Shown here piece by piece: positions 34,643 to 42,603 of a stretch of 64,000 nucleotides of DNA. The stretch comes from Roseburia hominis (lineage in GTDB: Bacteria; Bacillota; Clostridia; Lachnospirales; Lachnospiraceae): contig JAETOE010000009.1 in assembly GCA_021771815.1 (NCBI GenBank), forward strand, positions 29,121-93,120, given 5' to 3'. A model generated the notes under the pieces. That model did no database searches, had not been told where the DNA came from, and saw only the letters and a list, made by a program, of their open reading frames with translations. Within the stretch, counting starts at the first letter, position 1. Each line of letters begins with the position of its first letter. The position numbers and the translations under genes were made by a program.

Positions 34643-35292
34643 GACAGAAGCTTACACTGACGGCCATTCTGGTCGTTCTGGTTTTGGTCACGGGCCTTAC
34701 GGCATACAGGCAACAGGAGAGAAGGCAGAAGCTTTCTTTTCCCGATTCCCTTGAGGTGACGGTGGCGGTTGTTGACGGAAGGGAACTTACGCTTCGTGAT
34801 ATGGCGTTTTACATTGCTTATGAAGAGACACAGATAGAGGAGACGGCCAGAATTTATAACCCCAAGGATACCAACGAATTCTGGCGGCTGCGTGCGGATC
34901 ATGCATATTTCCGAAGCGAGGGGAAGCAGACGGCGCTTGATATGGCGGTGCATGATGCGATTTTCTATCAGCTTGCCATGGAAGAAGAACTGGAGCTGAC
35001 GGAGGAGGAACAGCGTTATCTTGCGAACGACCAGTATGATTTCTGGAGTGATCTTGAGGAGGAGCAGAGGGAACGGCTTGGCGCGAGCGAGGACGATGTG
35101 AAAGAGACGATGCGGCAGATGGCGCTGGCGGAGAAGTATCAGTATCTGCTGGCGGCAATCGAGAACAGGGAGTTTGACGATTATTCGATTACCGGAGCTG
35201 CTTATCAGAGCCTTATGGAGGAGCACGAGATAGAGTTAGACGAAACTATCTGGGAGAGAGTTCCATTTGGGAGCGTTACGGTAGATCACTAG
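34639..35292 (+). CDS. Membrane-anchored SurA/trigger-factor-like protein, function unknown
   Basis: A 217-residue protein with one N-terminal membrane anchor (LTLTAILVVLVLVTGLTAY) followed by an acidic helical domain. The layout VVDGRELTLRDMAFYIAYEETQIEE, then long helices ELTEEEQRYLAND and a conserved KETMRQMALAEKYQYL, resembles SurA_N / PrsA-type chaperone N-terminal domains, but no rotamase domain is present. The start overlaps the yqeY stop by four bases, so it is translationally coupled. The chaperone role is inference. Confidence 0.65.
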   Translation: MRQKLTLTAILVVLVLVTGLTAYRQQERRQKLSFPDSLEVTVAVVDGRELTLRDMAFYIAYEETQIEETARIYNPKDTNEFWRLRADHAYFRSEGKQTALDMAVHDAIFYQLAMEEELELTEEEQRYLANDQYDFWSDLEEEQRERLGASEDDVKETMRQMALAEKYQYLLAAIENREFDDYSITGAAYQSLMEEHEIELDETIWERVPFGSVTVDH

Positions 35293-35377
35293 AATATCCC
35301 TGTATGGCAGTGGGAATGCTGTGCAGTGGACGCATATATTATAAAAGTAAATAAAATAGTAAAGAAGAGTAGAGAAT

Positions 35378-36253
35378 ATGTCAGTTAAAATTGGAAGAAA
35401 TGATCCCTGCTGGTGTAAAAGCGGCAGGAAATATAAAGCATGCCATCAGGCATTTGACGAAAGGATTGCGTTGATTGCGTCTCAGGGACACATCGTTCCC
35501 CCGCACGATATCATCAAGAATGCGGATCAGATTGCGGGAATTAAGGAGAGCTGCAAAATCAACATCGCAGTACTTGATTATATTGAGGAGCATATTCACG
35601 CGGGAATGAATACGGCGGAGATTGATAAGATCGTGTATGACATGACGACTCGCATGGGAGGAATTCCAGCGCCCCTGCATTATCAGGGTTATCCGTACAG
35701 CGTGTGTACCTCGGTCAATGAGCAGGTATGCCACGGATTTCCGTCAGAGGATGTCGTTTTAAAGGATGGCGATATCATCAACGTGGATGTGTCCACGATT
35801 TTGAATGGATATTTTTCGGATTCTTCGCGGATGTTCTGTATCGGCGAGGTAAGCCCGGAGAAGAAGCGGCTTGTGGAAGTGACAAAGGAGTGTGTCGAGA
35901 AGGGCTTGGAGCAGGTCAAGCCGTGGGGATTTCTCGGTGATATGGGTCAGGCAGTACATGACCATGCGTTTGCAAACGGCTATACGGTTGTGCGTGAGAT
36001 TGGCGGACACGGAGTCGGACTGGAATTTCACGAGGAGCCGTGGGTCGGCTATAACAGTAAGCGCGGCGAGGAAATGCTCATGGTTCCCGGAATGATTTTT
36101 ACGATTGAACCGATGGTAAATATGGGCGGCGTGGAGATTTATGTGGACAACGAGAATGACTGGGAGGTCTACACGGAGGATGGGCTTCCGTCCGCACAGT
36201 GGGAGATCATGGTGCTCGTCACGGAGGATGGACACGAGGTTCTTTGCTGGTAG
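35378..36253 (+). CDS. map: Methionine aminopeptidase with N-terminal SEC-C motif
   Basis: A 291-residue type I methionine aminopeptidase that removes initiator Met. Residues 5-25 (KIGRNDPCWCKSGRKYKACH) are a SEC-C zinc motif, a known extension in some clostridial MAPs that may dock it at the ribosome or SecA-like partners. Catalytic ligands appear in VDVSTILNGYFSDSSRMF (two Asp), GGHGVGLEFHE (His), FTIEPMV (Glu) and the C-terminal SAQWEIMVLVTEDG (Glu). It is a separate transcription unit after a short intergenic gap. Confidence 0.95.
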   Translation: MSVKIGRNDPCWCKSGRKYKACHQAFDERIALIASQGHIVPPHDIIKNADQIAGIKESCKINIAVLDYIEEHIHAGMNTAEIDKIVYDMTTRMGGIPAPLHYQGYPYSVCTSVNEQVCHGFPSEDVVLKDGDIINVDVSTILNGYFSDSSRMFCIGEVSPEKKRLVEVTKECVEKGLEQVKPWGFLGDMGQAVHDHAFANGYTVVREIGGHGVGLEFHEEPWVGYNSKRGEEMLMVPGMIFTIEPMVNMGGVEIYVDNENDWEVYTEDGLPSAQWEIMVLVTEDGHEVLCW

Positions 36254-36265
36254 CAGGGAGGCATT

Positions 36266-36730
36266 ATGAAGCGGACAGTGCAGTTGGAACAGAGAAAAAA
36301 GGGGAAGAAAACAGCACGGACAGGATGGCAGGAGAAGAAGGTGAAGCAGACAGGACGGGAAGGGAAAGCAACGAAAATGCAGACTGTTCCGGGCGAATGG
36401 CTGTATCTGGCGCCGCAGGGAGTTGATGCGGGGCGGATTGCGGAGGCACTTGCGGGAACGTATGAGACAGAGCTGTGGGAAGACGCAGGCGTAGTAGAAG
36501 TCGTGTTTGGGGAGAAGCAGTCTGTGGATATAGAACATACAAAGGTTCATCCAAAGGATGAGGTTACGGGAGCTTATGTCAGTGAGAACGGCTGCAAGGA
36601 AGTCTTTCTTGTCACATTTGCCGCGGAGAACTTTGGATGTGTGGAGCCGGTCATGAGGTTGATTCTGGCGCAGTGCGGCGGGCTTTTCTGTGGGGACACG
36701 GAGGATTTTTCACCTGTTGTGCGGCTATAG
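36266..36730 (+). CDS. Hypothetical protein
   Basis: A 154-residue protein. Residues 1-38 are strongly basic and may be a disordered tail or a wrong start; M38 (MQTVPGEWLYLAPQGVDAGRIAEAL) is an alternative. The remainder is a compact alpha/beta domain ending GGLFCGDTEDFSPVVRL, with no known catalytic motif. GGGAGG precedes the first ATG. It follows map by 12 nt and probably shares its transcript. Confidence 0.6.
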   Translation: MKRTVQLEQRKKGKKTARTGWQEKKVKQTGREGKATKMQTVPGEWLYLAPQGVDAGRIAEALAGTYETELWEDAGVVEVVFGEKQSVDIEHTKVHPKDEVTGAYVSENGCKEVFLVTFAAENFGCVEPVMRLILAQCGGLFCGDTEDFSPVVRL

Positions 36731-36868
36731 GAACGGCAGATGTGAGACGCAGGAGGACGGCGGATAAAGCGTCGGGGGGAATGTCCTGGCGGCTCGGATG
36801 CGGCGGAAGTTCGCAGTGGATGGGGAATGCCAAAATGATAGGTTAGATAGCAGGAAAGGAACAGGCAG

Positions 36869-37717
36869 ATGGAAAGCAGGATTTCTGGACATACAGGTTT
36901 GCTGGCGCTAATTGGTTCGCCGGTCGGACATTCCGGTTCACCGGCGATGTACAATTACAGTTTTGCGCGGCTCGGACTGGATTATGCGTATGTGGCATTT
37001 GATATCAGGGAGGACGAAGTAAAGGACGCGATTGCGGCGATGAAAACGTTTAAGCTGCGCGGCTGTAATGTGACGATGCCGTGCAAGACGGAGACGGCAA
37101 AGTATATGGATGAATTGTCTCCCGCAGCACGGATTATCGGCGCAGTGAATACCATCGTCAACGACAACGGCAGGCTTACCGGACATATCACGGACGGAGT
37201 GGGCTTTGTGGATAATCTGCGGGATCACGGTGTGGATGTGCGAGGAAAAAAGATCACGGTAGCGGGCGGCGGCGGAGCGGCGACTGCGATTCAGGTGCAG
37301 TGTGCGCTGGACGGCGCGCGTGAAATCTCGATTTTCAGGCGCAGCAGGGATGCGGCGGAGCGAATTCGCGCAGAAGTGCCGGAGTGTGTTATTAATGTCT
37401 ATGATATTGCGGACACGGCGAAAATGACGGCTGAGATTGCAGCGAGCGATATTTTTGTAAATGCAACGAGCGTTGGCATGAAGCCGCATGAGGAGGAGAG
37501 CGTGGTGAAGGACGTCTCTGCGTTCCGCCCGGGGCTTGTTGTGGTGGATGCTGTGTATAATCCGAAGGAGACAAGACTCCTTCGTGAAGCGGGGGCGGTG
37601 GGAGCGACCTGCATCGGCGGCGAGGGGATGCTGCTCTGGCAGGGGGCGGCTGCATTCAAGCTCTATACAGGGCTTGAAATGCCGGTTTTGGAGGTAAAGG
37701 AAAAGTTCTTTCGCTAG
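36869..37717 (+). CDS. aroE: Shikimate dehydrogenase
   Basis: A 282-residue NADP-dependent enzyme reducing 3-dehydroshikimate. IGSPVGHSGSPAMYN binds shikimate. GCNVTMPCKTE contains the catalytic Lys, with Cys where most enzymes have His (NVTIPHK). NTIV, TDGVGF and the nucleotide-binding AGGGGAATAI follow, then NATSVGM and the C-terminal GGEGMLLWQGAAAF. It lies 17 nt before aroK, the next enzyme in the pathway. Confidence 0.95.
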   Translation: MESRISGHTGLLALIGSPVGHSGSPAMYNYSFARLGLDYAYVAFDIREDEVKDAIAAMKTFKLRGCNVTMPCKTETAKYMDELSPAARIIGAVNTIVNDNGRLTGHITDGVGFVDNLRDHGVDVRGKKITVAGGGGAATAIQVQCALDGAREISIFRRSRDAAERIRAEVPECVINVYDIADTAKMTAEIAASDIFVNATSVGMKPHEEESVVKDVSAFRPGLVVVDAVYNPKETRLLREAGAVGATCIGGEGMLLWQGAAAFKLYTGLEMPVLEVKEKFFR

Positions 37718-37734
37718 GCAAAGGAGTATCGGAC

Positions 37735-38247
37735 GTGAGAAATATATATCTGATCGGTTTCATGGGAGCAGGGAAAAGCATGATTGCGCGGGAGCTGGAG
37801 AGGAAGACAGGCGGGGAGCGCGTAGAGATGGACGAGCGGATCGAGACGGAGCAGGGAATGGCGATTACGGAGATTTTCGAGAAATACGGTGAGCCGTATT
37901 TCAGGGATCTGGAGACGGAACTGCTGCGGGCGCTTACCGATAAGACGGATCTGCTCGTTTCCTGCGGCGGTGGCAGCGTCCTTCGGGATGAGAATGCCGC
38001 GCTTATGAAGGAGAATGGCTGTATCGTCCTTCTGACAGCAACGCCGGAGACGATTTATGCGCGTGTGAAGGAAAGTAAGAATCGTCCGGTCTTAAACGGC
38101 AATATGAATGTGGAGTATATCAGAGGATTGATGGAGAAGCGCCGCGCGCGTTATGAGGCGGTGGCGGATGTGAGTATTGCGACGGACGGTAAGAATGCGG
38201 AGGATATTTGCGCAGAAATACTTGCACAGCCCTGCTGCGGCAGATAG
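37735..38247 (+). CDS. aroK: Shikimate kinase
   Basis: A 170-residue kinase phosphorylating shikimate. IYLIGFMGAGKSMIAREL is the P-loop. EMDERIE is the Asp-containing site, FRDLETELL binds shikimate, and VSCGGGSVLRDEN is the GGG motif. RPVL and YIRGLMEKRRARYEAVAD form the lid. The start is GTG at 37735 with AAAGGAG upstream. It forms an aroE-aroK pair and is followed by an unknown gene. Confidence 0.95.
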   Translation: MRNIYLIGFMGAGKSMIARELERKTGGERVEMDERIETEQGMAITEIFEKYGEPYFRDLETELLRALTDKTDLLVSCGGGSVLRDENAALMKENGCIVLLTATPETIYARVKESKNRPVLNGNMNVEYIRGLMEKRRARYEAVADVSIATDGKNAEDICAEILAQPCCGR

Positions 38248-38264
38248 ATGGGGAGGCGGCAGAA

Positions 38265-38855
38265 ATGAATTTTGAATTTCTAAAAGAATGCAGGCTTGAA
38301 TCGCCGGAGGTTCAAACGATGTATGAAGTTCTTTCCCGGAATTTGGAAAAGGCGGAATGGTGCTATTGGGAGAAGCCCAGAGAGTGCGGAATGCTCTTAA
38401 GAGAGAGCGCGGAGCAGATCTGCCGGATCTATAATACCTATTATGATGCCGGATTCCCCGGGGAAACCGCATTGGAGGAGTTCTTGTGCTACACGGACGA
38501 CGATGCACACAATGTGATGGTGAGCAGGTTCTTAAGCGTGGTGCGAAAGGAGCAGCGCGATCGTTTGACAAAGCTCCGGGTACTTGGAGATGACTGCATT
38601 TTGGGCGAGGCGGGACCGGATCAGGGGATGTCGTTCGAGGACCGTATGTCGCAGAATGCGAAGCGCATGATGGAAACAATGATGGACGTCACGAAGGATA
38701 TGTGCGAGAAAATCAATAAGCGGGACGATGTGTCTGACGAATTCTTTTATGAGGAAGCATTGCCCGTTTTGCGGGAACAAGCGAAACAAACAGAAACGCC
38801 TGCCGTGGAGAAGCGTTCGCATAAAGGAATTTTGGGGTGGTTCAAGAAGAGGTAA
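38265..38855 (+). CDS. Hypothetical protein
   Basis: A 196-residue, largely helical, charged protein beginning MNFEFLKECRLESPEVQTMYEVL and containing WEKPRECGMLLRESAEQICRIYN, which resembles DUF4145-like helical proteins. It ends with a basic tail KGILGWFKKR. GGGGAGG upstream supports ATG 38265. It starts 17 nt after aroK, so it is probably in that operon. A terminator overlaps its last codons. Confidence 0.6.
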   Translation: MNFEFLKECRLESPEVQTMYEVLSRNLEKAEWCYWEKPRECGMLLRESAEQICRIYNTYYDAGFPGETALEEFLCYTDDDAHNVMVSRFLSVVRKEQRDRLTKLRVLGDDCILGEAGPDQGMSFEDRMSQNAKRMMETMMDVTKDMCEKINKRDDVSDEFFYEEALPVLREQAKQTETPAVEKRSHKGILGWFKKR

Positions 38856-38866
38856 CCACCCCTTTT
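38834..38866 (+). terminator. Terminator of the aroE-aroK operon
   Basis: GGGGTGGTT (38834-38842) / AACCACCCC and TTTT. The 5' arm lies inside the end of the hypothetical gene. Confidence 0.85.
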
Positions 38867-38881
38867 CTAGCGGTCTGTCGG

Positions 38882-39223
38882 CTAGAAGTTATTTCCGTTC
38901 CAACCCCATTCATTTGTCGGAAAATATGCGACATAAATGCGGCTTGCCGGAATCGAAAGCTCGCGTTCGAGAAGAGCGCAGATTTTGGCGGTCATTCGGC
39001 TGGTGCCGTCAGAGGAAGGTGTTCCATATGTCTTGACCTCTACATAGGCTATATCTGCGGCGCTTCCCTGAAAGAAAAGGCTTGCATTGTCCTCATAGCC
39101 TGTCATGATCCAGTTCTCGCCTTTTCCGAGGCACTCGCTTGTAATCCGTCCGATTTCTGCGGTCAGAGTTTCCTTTTTGGCATCGCTTAAAGCGACGGTT
39201 GTCCTGGTATTGATAAATGGCAT
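38882..39223 (-). CDS. MIF / phenylpyruvate tautomerase-like protein
   Basis: A 113-residue tautomerase-fold protein. After Met removal the mature N-terminus would be Pro (MPFINTRTTVALSDAKKETL), the catalytic base of MIF and 4-oxalocrotonate tautomerases. KGENWIMTGYEDNASLFFQG and the C-terminal SRIYVAYFPTNEWGWNGNNF match macrophage migration inhibitory factor closely. The ATG at complement 39223 is fixed by the Pro-2 rule and a G-rich SD. Bacterial MIF homologues occur in gut species. The substrate or any host effect is unknown. Confidence 0.88.
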   Translation of the reverse strand: MPFINTRTTVALSDAKKETLTAEIGRITSECLGKGENWIMTGYEDNASLFFQGSAADIAYVEVKTYGTPSSDGTSRMTAKICALLERELSIPASRIYVAYFPTNEWGWNGNNF

Positions 39224-39256
39224 GATAAATTCCCCCCTTTGGTTCTGATAAAAATA

Positions 39257-39285
39257 GTATATACGAAAAATAGCTTGCATACAAT
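39257..39285 (+). promoter_or_regulatory. Sigma-E-like sporulation promoter of spoIIID
   Basis: GTATATA (39257-39263), 14-bp spacer, CATACAAT (39278-39285), close to the mother-cell sigma-E consensus (ATA-type -35, CATACAAT -10). spoIIID is a sigma-E gene in Bacillus. Confidence 0.75.
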
Positions 39286-39314
39286 GTAAAAACAAGTAGC
39301 GCAGGGGATTTCGT

Positions 39315-39443
39315 TTGAAAAGTTATATTGAGGAAAGAGCCATGGAAATCGCCAGATATATTATCGATAACAACACCACCGTGCGGCAGGCGGCGAAGCA
39401 TTTTGGAATTAGTAAGAGCACGGTGCATATAGAAGTAACATAA
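39315..39443 (+). pseudogene. spoIIID: spoIIID, 5' half, interrupted by an integrated element
   Basis: From TTG 39315 (AGGGG SD) the frame encodes LKSYIEERAMEIARYIIDNN, then TTVRQAAKHFGISKSTVH, the N-terminus and helix-turn-helix of SpoIIID. It then runs into element sequence (IEVT, stop at 39441). The missing remainder, KDVTERLAQVNPTLAAET onward, lies at 45855-45996. Host coding sequence ends at about 39427. Joining the two parts at the shared CA gives exactly 255 nt (84 residues plus stop), normal SpoIIID length. The break lies in the recognition-helix region, so the integrated form cannot make an active regulator. It is probably restored by excision. Confidence 0.92.
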
Positions 39444-39450
39444 TGGAACG
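39403..39450. other. attL of the spoIIID element
   Basis: Host arm 39403-39425, core CA 39426-39427, element arm 39428-39450 ending TGGAACG. The element arm matches the complement of the right-end arm at 15 of 23 positions. Confidence 0.75.
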
Positions 39451-39477
39451 GTTAAGAATATTAATATGATGCAGAGA

Positions 39478-39511
39478 AAAGCGGTATATCACAACGAGGA
39501 TATACCGCTTT
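39478..39511 (-). terminator. Terminator of the first XRE gene
   Basis: A perfect 13-bp stem AAAGCGGTATATC / GATATACCGCTTT with an 8-nt loop. On the minus strand it is followed by TTTTCTC and overlaps the gene's last codons. Confidence 0.75.
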
Positions 39512-39758
39512 CGTTATCTGAAAATAGGTAATTGAAATCGCAGTCCAGAATCCTGGTTAAACAAATCAGAAGGCTGACTGTTGGATTTTGCTTACCGTTT
39601 TCTATTTTTGAAAAGGAATAGACAGAAATATTAATTCCTTGTAGTTGCAATTTGGCAATCACATCTGTTTGCTTTAAACACCTTTCCTCACGAAGCTTTT
39701 TAATGTTCTGTCCAATATTGATATCATTTACTTGTATAATACGATTATCTTTTTTCAT
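39489..39758 (-). CDS. XRE-family HTH regulator (paralogue 1)
   Basis: An 89-residue Cro/CI-type DNA-binding protein. NIKKLREERCLKQTDVIAKL and SFSKIENGKQNPTVSLL form the helix-turn-helix. It is clearly paralogous to the next gene upstream (shared RIIQVNDI, IGxNIK, LQLxGINIS, KIExGxQNPTVSLL), and each has the same operator-like motif in its upstream region. It probably senses or sets the integrated/excised state, but the inducer is unknown. Confidence 0.85.
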   Translation of the reverse strand: MKKDNRIIQVNDINIGQNIKKLREERCLKQTDVIAKLQLQGINISVYSFSKIENGKQNPTVSLLICLTRILDCDFNYLFSDNESGISSL

Positions 39759-39801
39759 AAGTCCACCTCAAGCATAATTCTAAAGGGCAGATATTTCTTT
39801 G

Positions 39802-39819
39802 AGTTGCTCGAGAACGCAA
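39802..39819. promoter_or_regulatory. Shared operator upstream of XRE paralogue 1
   Basis: AGTTGCTCGAGAACGCAA. The same 18-mer with one change recurs at 40120-40137. Confidence 0.65.
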
Positions 39820-39828
39820 TAACAGGAA

Positions 39829-40074
39829 TTAGCATGAAAAGAGCGTGTTAAAATCACATTGGAATATTTGTGTAAGAGCAAATAAAAGACTGACAGTCGG
39901 ATTTTGCCGTCCGGCTTCGATTTTGGAATATGAGGAGATGGAAATATTGATTCCCAGTAATTGTAGTTTTGCCACTATATCTATTTGGCGTAACCCTTTG
40001 GATTGGCGTATTGTCTTGATGTTTAAACCTATAGAAATATCATTTACTTGAATAATTCTGTTTTCGTTTTTCAT
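39829..40074 (-). CDS. XRE-family HTH regulator (paralogue 2)
   Basis: An 81-residue helix-turn-helix protein about two-thirds identical to its downstream neighbour (RIIQVNDISIGLNIKTIRQSKGLRQIDIVAKL). A tandem duplication of the regulator and its operator explains the arrangement. It is divergent from the small gene at 40201, so the operator at 40120-40137 could control both. Confidence 0.85.
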   Translation of the reverse strand: MKNENRIIQVNDISIGLNIKTIRQSKGLRQIDIVAKLQLLGINISISSYSKIEAGRQNPTVSLLFALTQIFQCDFNTLFSC

Positions 40075-40119
40075 GACTTTTCACCTCATGAAAATATTCT
40101 ATCGGTAGGAAAACATAAT

Positions 40120-40137
40120 AGTTGCGCGAGAACGCAA
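40120..40137. promoter_or_regulatory. Shared operator upstream of XRE paralogue 2
   Basis: AGTTGCGCGAGAACGCAA, containing the dyad TTGCG-N6-CGCAA. It lies in the divergent region between paralogue 2 and the 40201 gene. Confidence 0.65.
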
Positions 40138-40200
40138 GTAATATTATAATTAAGAATACATAGAGTTGCTATGGATGCAGAGAAAGAAGGAAAAGATAAA

Positions 40201-40554
40201 ATGGCAGATGAGTATAACGGGGAATACACGAACAATGTACATAACAATGACAAGTTTAGCCAATATGAACAAGTATTTGAGAGGGTAAATTTGCAGTCAA
40301 TTGGACATTTTCTTAAAGAAGGTGAAGAAATCTTAAAGATAGATAAAAAGACGCTTTCGGAGCGGGAGCAAGAGGCAGACAGCAAGCTTCGTGAGGAGCT
40401 TTCTGCCATATTTGACAAGGAGACCGTTGAAAAATTGCTTGAGATCATTAGTTGCTATACAATGATAAAAGAGGAAATCCAGTTTTCACTGGGAATGAAA
40501 ATTGGGGCAAGAATGTTACAGTTATTAACGGATGATATAGATAAAGATTTTTAG
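40201..40554 (+). CDS. Element-borne hypothetical protein
   Basis: A 117-residue acidic protein. The C-terminal half (LREELSAIFDKETVEKLLEIISCYTMIKEEIQFSLGMKIGARML) resembles small helical proteins common in Firmicute phages and ICEs. AAGGAAA upstream supports ATG 40201 over ATG 40171. It is divergent from the XRE gene and shares the operator at 40120. Function unknown. Confidence 0.6.
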   Translation: MADEYNGEYTNNVHNNDKFSQYEQVFERVNLQSIGHFLKEGEEILKIDKKTLSEREQEADSKLREELSAIFDKETVEKLLEIISCYTMIKEEIQFSLGMKIGARMLQLLTDDIDKDF

Positions 40555-40608
40555 GAGTTAAAGAATACGAGATACTCTGTGATAGGGTATCTCGTATTCT
40601 TTATGATA

Positions 40609-41316
40609 TTAAGAATCAAGGGGCTGTTTTAATCTGTCTATAATGGCAGGAAGAAATGCAGTCACGGAATTATATAGTGCAACAATATCTTCCTCACTCA
40701 AAGTAAATTTATCATCCCCTGTTCCAATGATGTAGGATTGCGGTGAAGCATTATTAGATTCAGAAGAGGGAACAGTTTCCACATTCCAGTAAAGTATTTT
40801 CAGAATTTTTACAATATAAACTTTTCCTGCGCGTTTTAGTAATTCATGATAATTTGTATTATCTTCAAAGATTCCATTTGTATGTGCTATGGATGGATAA
40901 TCAAGTATTGATATACCACATAAAACTTTTTTTGGAACAGAGTAGGTGGATGAAATTCTCTGAAGCTCATTTAAATTGGGTTTGCGATTGCCAGTTTCGA
41001 AAGAAATATAACGTCTTTCCGTAAGGTCGGCTTTTTCGGCGAATTCTTTTTCTGAAAGGTTTGTTGATTTACGGAGTATTTGCAAGTTTTCATGTAATTC
41101 GTTAAGTTCACTTACTTCTGCAACTGTTTCTCCGGTTGCGAGATAGTCTGTTGATACATTTAGATACTTTGCAATCTGATAAAGGCGGTCAGCCGGAAAT
41201 GTTCCTTTTTTTAATTGGCTGATATAGCCGTTGGCGTATCCTAAATCCTTTTCTAATTTTGAGAGAGGGAGACTCCTTTGCTTGCAGATTATTTTCACTC
41301 GTTCTACGCTATTCAT
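40609..41316 (-). CDS. Two-HTH XRE-family repressor of the element
   Basis: A 235-residue regulator. The first HTH (residues about 5-60) reads VKIICKQRSLPLSKLEKDLGYANGYISQLKKG. The second (about 75-130) reads LQILRKSTNLSEKEFAEKADLTERRYISFETGNRKPNLNELQ. The C-terminal part is probably for dimerisation or sensing. AAGGAG fixes ATG at complement 41316. Two identical 12-bp direct repeats flank its -10, pointing to autorepression. It may be the immunity-type repressor. Confidence 0.8.
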   Translation of the reverse strand: MNSVERVKIICKQRSLPLSKLEKDLGYANGYISQLKKGTFPADRLYQIAKYLNVSTDYLATGETVAEVSELNELHENLQILRKSTNLSEKEFAEKADLTERRYISFETGNRKPNLNELQRISSTYSVPKKVLCGISILDYPSIAHTNGIFEDNTNYHELLKRAGKVYIVKILKILYWNVETVPSSESNNASPQSYIIGTGDDKFTLSEEDIVALYNSVTAFLPAIIDRLKQPLDS

Positions 41317-41347
41317 AATTTTCTCCTTAAATGGTATTGACAATTTA

Positions 41348-41396
41348 GAGTATTGCCTATATTATATTTAGAGTAAAGACAAATGAGTATTGCCTA
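41348..41396. promoter_or_regulatory. Direct-repeat operators of the two-HTH repressor
   Basis: GAGTATTGCCTA occurs at 41348-41359 and 41385-41396. A minus-strand -10 (TATAAT, complement 41361-41366) lies between them. TTTAGAGTA also repeats at 41344 and 41368. Confidence 0.65.
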
Positions 41397-41490
41397 ATTG
41401 AATTTTAGGGGAAAGCATAACAAATGTCAATAGATATCTGACAGAGAATACATAAATTCAATAATGGCACAAATTGCGCGGCAGGCAATG

Positions 41491-41626
41491 CCTGCGTACG
41501 AAGTCCACGTATGAGGAAAACCTTGAAATGAGGGAGTACATAGATGAGCATGGTTTCGGCAATAACAAAGAGCCGGATGCGCTTAAGAACTTCTATGACA
41601 GGTTCATGATGGATGATGAAGAATAA
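41491..41626 (+). pseudogene. Short gene remnant in the element
   Basis: Open frame LRTKSTYEENLEMREYIDEHG...FYDRFMMDDEE ending at TAA 41624-41626. The composition looks like real coding sequence but it lacks a start and SD. Probably the 3' scrap of a lost gene; not assigned to a family. Confidence 0.35.
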
Positions 41627-41712
41627 CCATATAGGGCGCGGATTGTGCGGAATACGGCTATAAGTTCCGGCTTTTACCAATACCAGAAGCATGATCTTGC
41701 GCTTTGCGCAGG

Positions 41713-41736
41713 GTGTCATTTTGGGGGAAATGACAC
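41713..41736. repeat. 9-bp perfect inverted repeat
   Basis: GTGTCATTT (41713-41721) and AAATGACAC (41728-41736) around TGGGGG, in the non-coding stretch ahead of oriT. It may be a relaxosome or single-strand-origin structure. Confidence 0.45.
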
Positions 41737-41953
41737 ATACATACAGACCAGACAAGCAATTTCCGGTCATTCTGATTGGTCTGCGCTTTTATAACTTCCA
41801 TTCAATAGCGGAGGAAACGACCGGAAAAGCCAAGCCTGCTTTAAGTCTGACGGCGACAGCGGAGCACACGAGCCCGCCGCGCACGCGGACGGAGTGTAAG
41901 CAGTGCAGCGGCGGGGGAAGGGTGAGCCGCGAAGCCGTGAGACTTGGAGCGGA

Positions 41954-42001
41954 GCGCGGGCGAAGCCCGCGCGTTACCCCCGGTATTGTAACTACGGGGG
42001 T
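41954..42001. other. oriT / replication origin of the element's Rep_trans relaxase
   Basis: ACCCCCG (41976-41982) and CGGGGGT (41995-42001) flank GTATTGTAACTA. The known ICEBs1/Tn916 nick site has the same form (ACCCCC...TAAC...GGGGGT). A second perfect hairpin GCGCGGGC-GAA-GCCCGCGC (41954-41972) stands directly before it. The matching relaxase gene follows. Confidence 0.75.
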
Positions 42002-42603
42002 ATAAATGCAACAGGAAACAAGAAAGAATGCAGGAAGAAAGCGGGTTTAGGGCGGTTTTGGGGTGTGACATTTTACTTTCAAAAAGTCACACTTTTACGG
42101 AAAATGGCGAAAAATCAATGATTTCATGGTATTTTTGTAAAAAGAGCCAAAGACTGTGGTCGGAGCGCCGCGGCATTATGTAGGGAACATTCGTAAACCG
42201 TTATTCGGGTGCGAGACCCGAGCCGTTGCTTTTGCGGAATCGGCTGTGAAGCAAGCCAAACATTGGATTTCCCGGCGAAAAGGTGGAGCAGGACGGCAAT
42301 AAACGGCGGGTGCGTTGACTGCTAGTAGTAGGGATAACGCGAAAAATCAGAGCGAAGCGAACAAGGGAAGGACGGAGCGCATAACAAATGTTTCCTTGAA
42401 ATCTTTAAGATATTTGTAAATTTTCTTTGATAGAATCCAGTTTTTAAAAATGGAAGGGGAAAAAAGTGGAAGTTTGAAGAGGATGGGGAAAAACAAGGTC
42501 AGACAATTAGCCCCCCTGGAGTCGGGGAAGGGGGCGCCGCCCGCGAGCCTGCGACAGGGCGGCAGGGGTTAGGAATGGTATACGAGCGACAGGAAGGAAG
42601 GGA
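42002..42603. other. Non-coding origin-proximal region
   Basis: About 600 bp without a convincing gene. It holds hairpins such as CGGGTGCGAGACCCG near 42207 and several G-rich runs, as expected of leading-region or single-strand-origin DNA upstream of a Tn916-like replication gene. Confidence 0.45.

Noticed and set aside
41691..42005. 104-residue plus-strand frame across the oriT hairpins
   Set aside because: It runs through the dyads and has no SD or family match; better explained as non-coding origin DNA.
42320..42345. TAGGGATAAC, resembling part of the I-SceI homing site
   Set aside because: Only a 10-base partial match, in non-coding origin-proximal DNA, with no homing endonuclease gene nearby.
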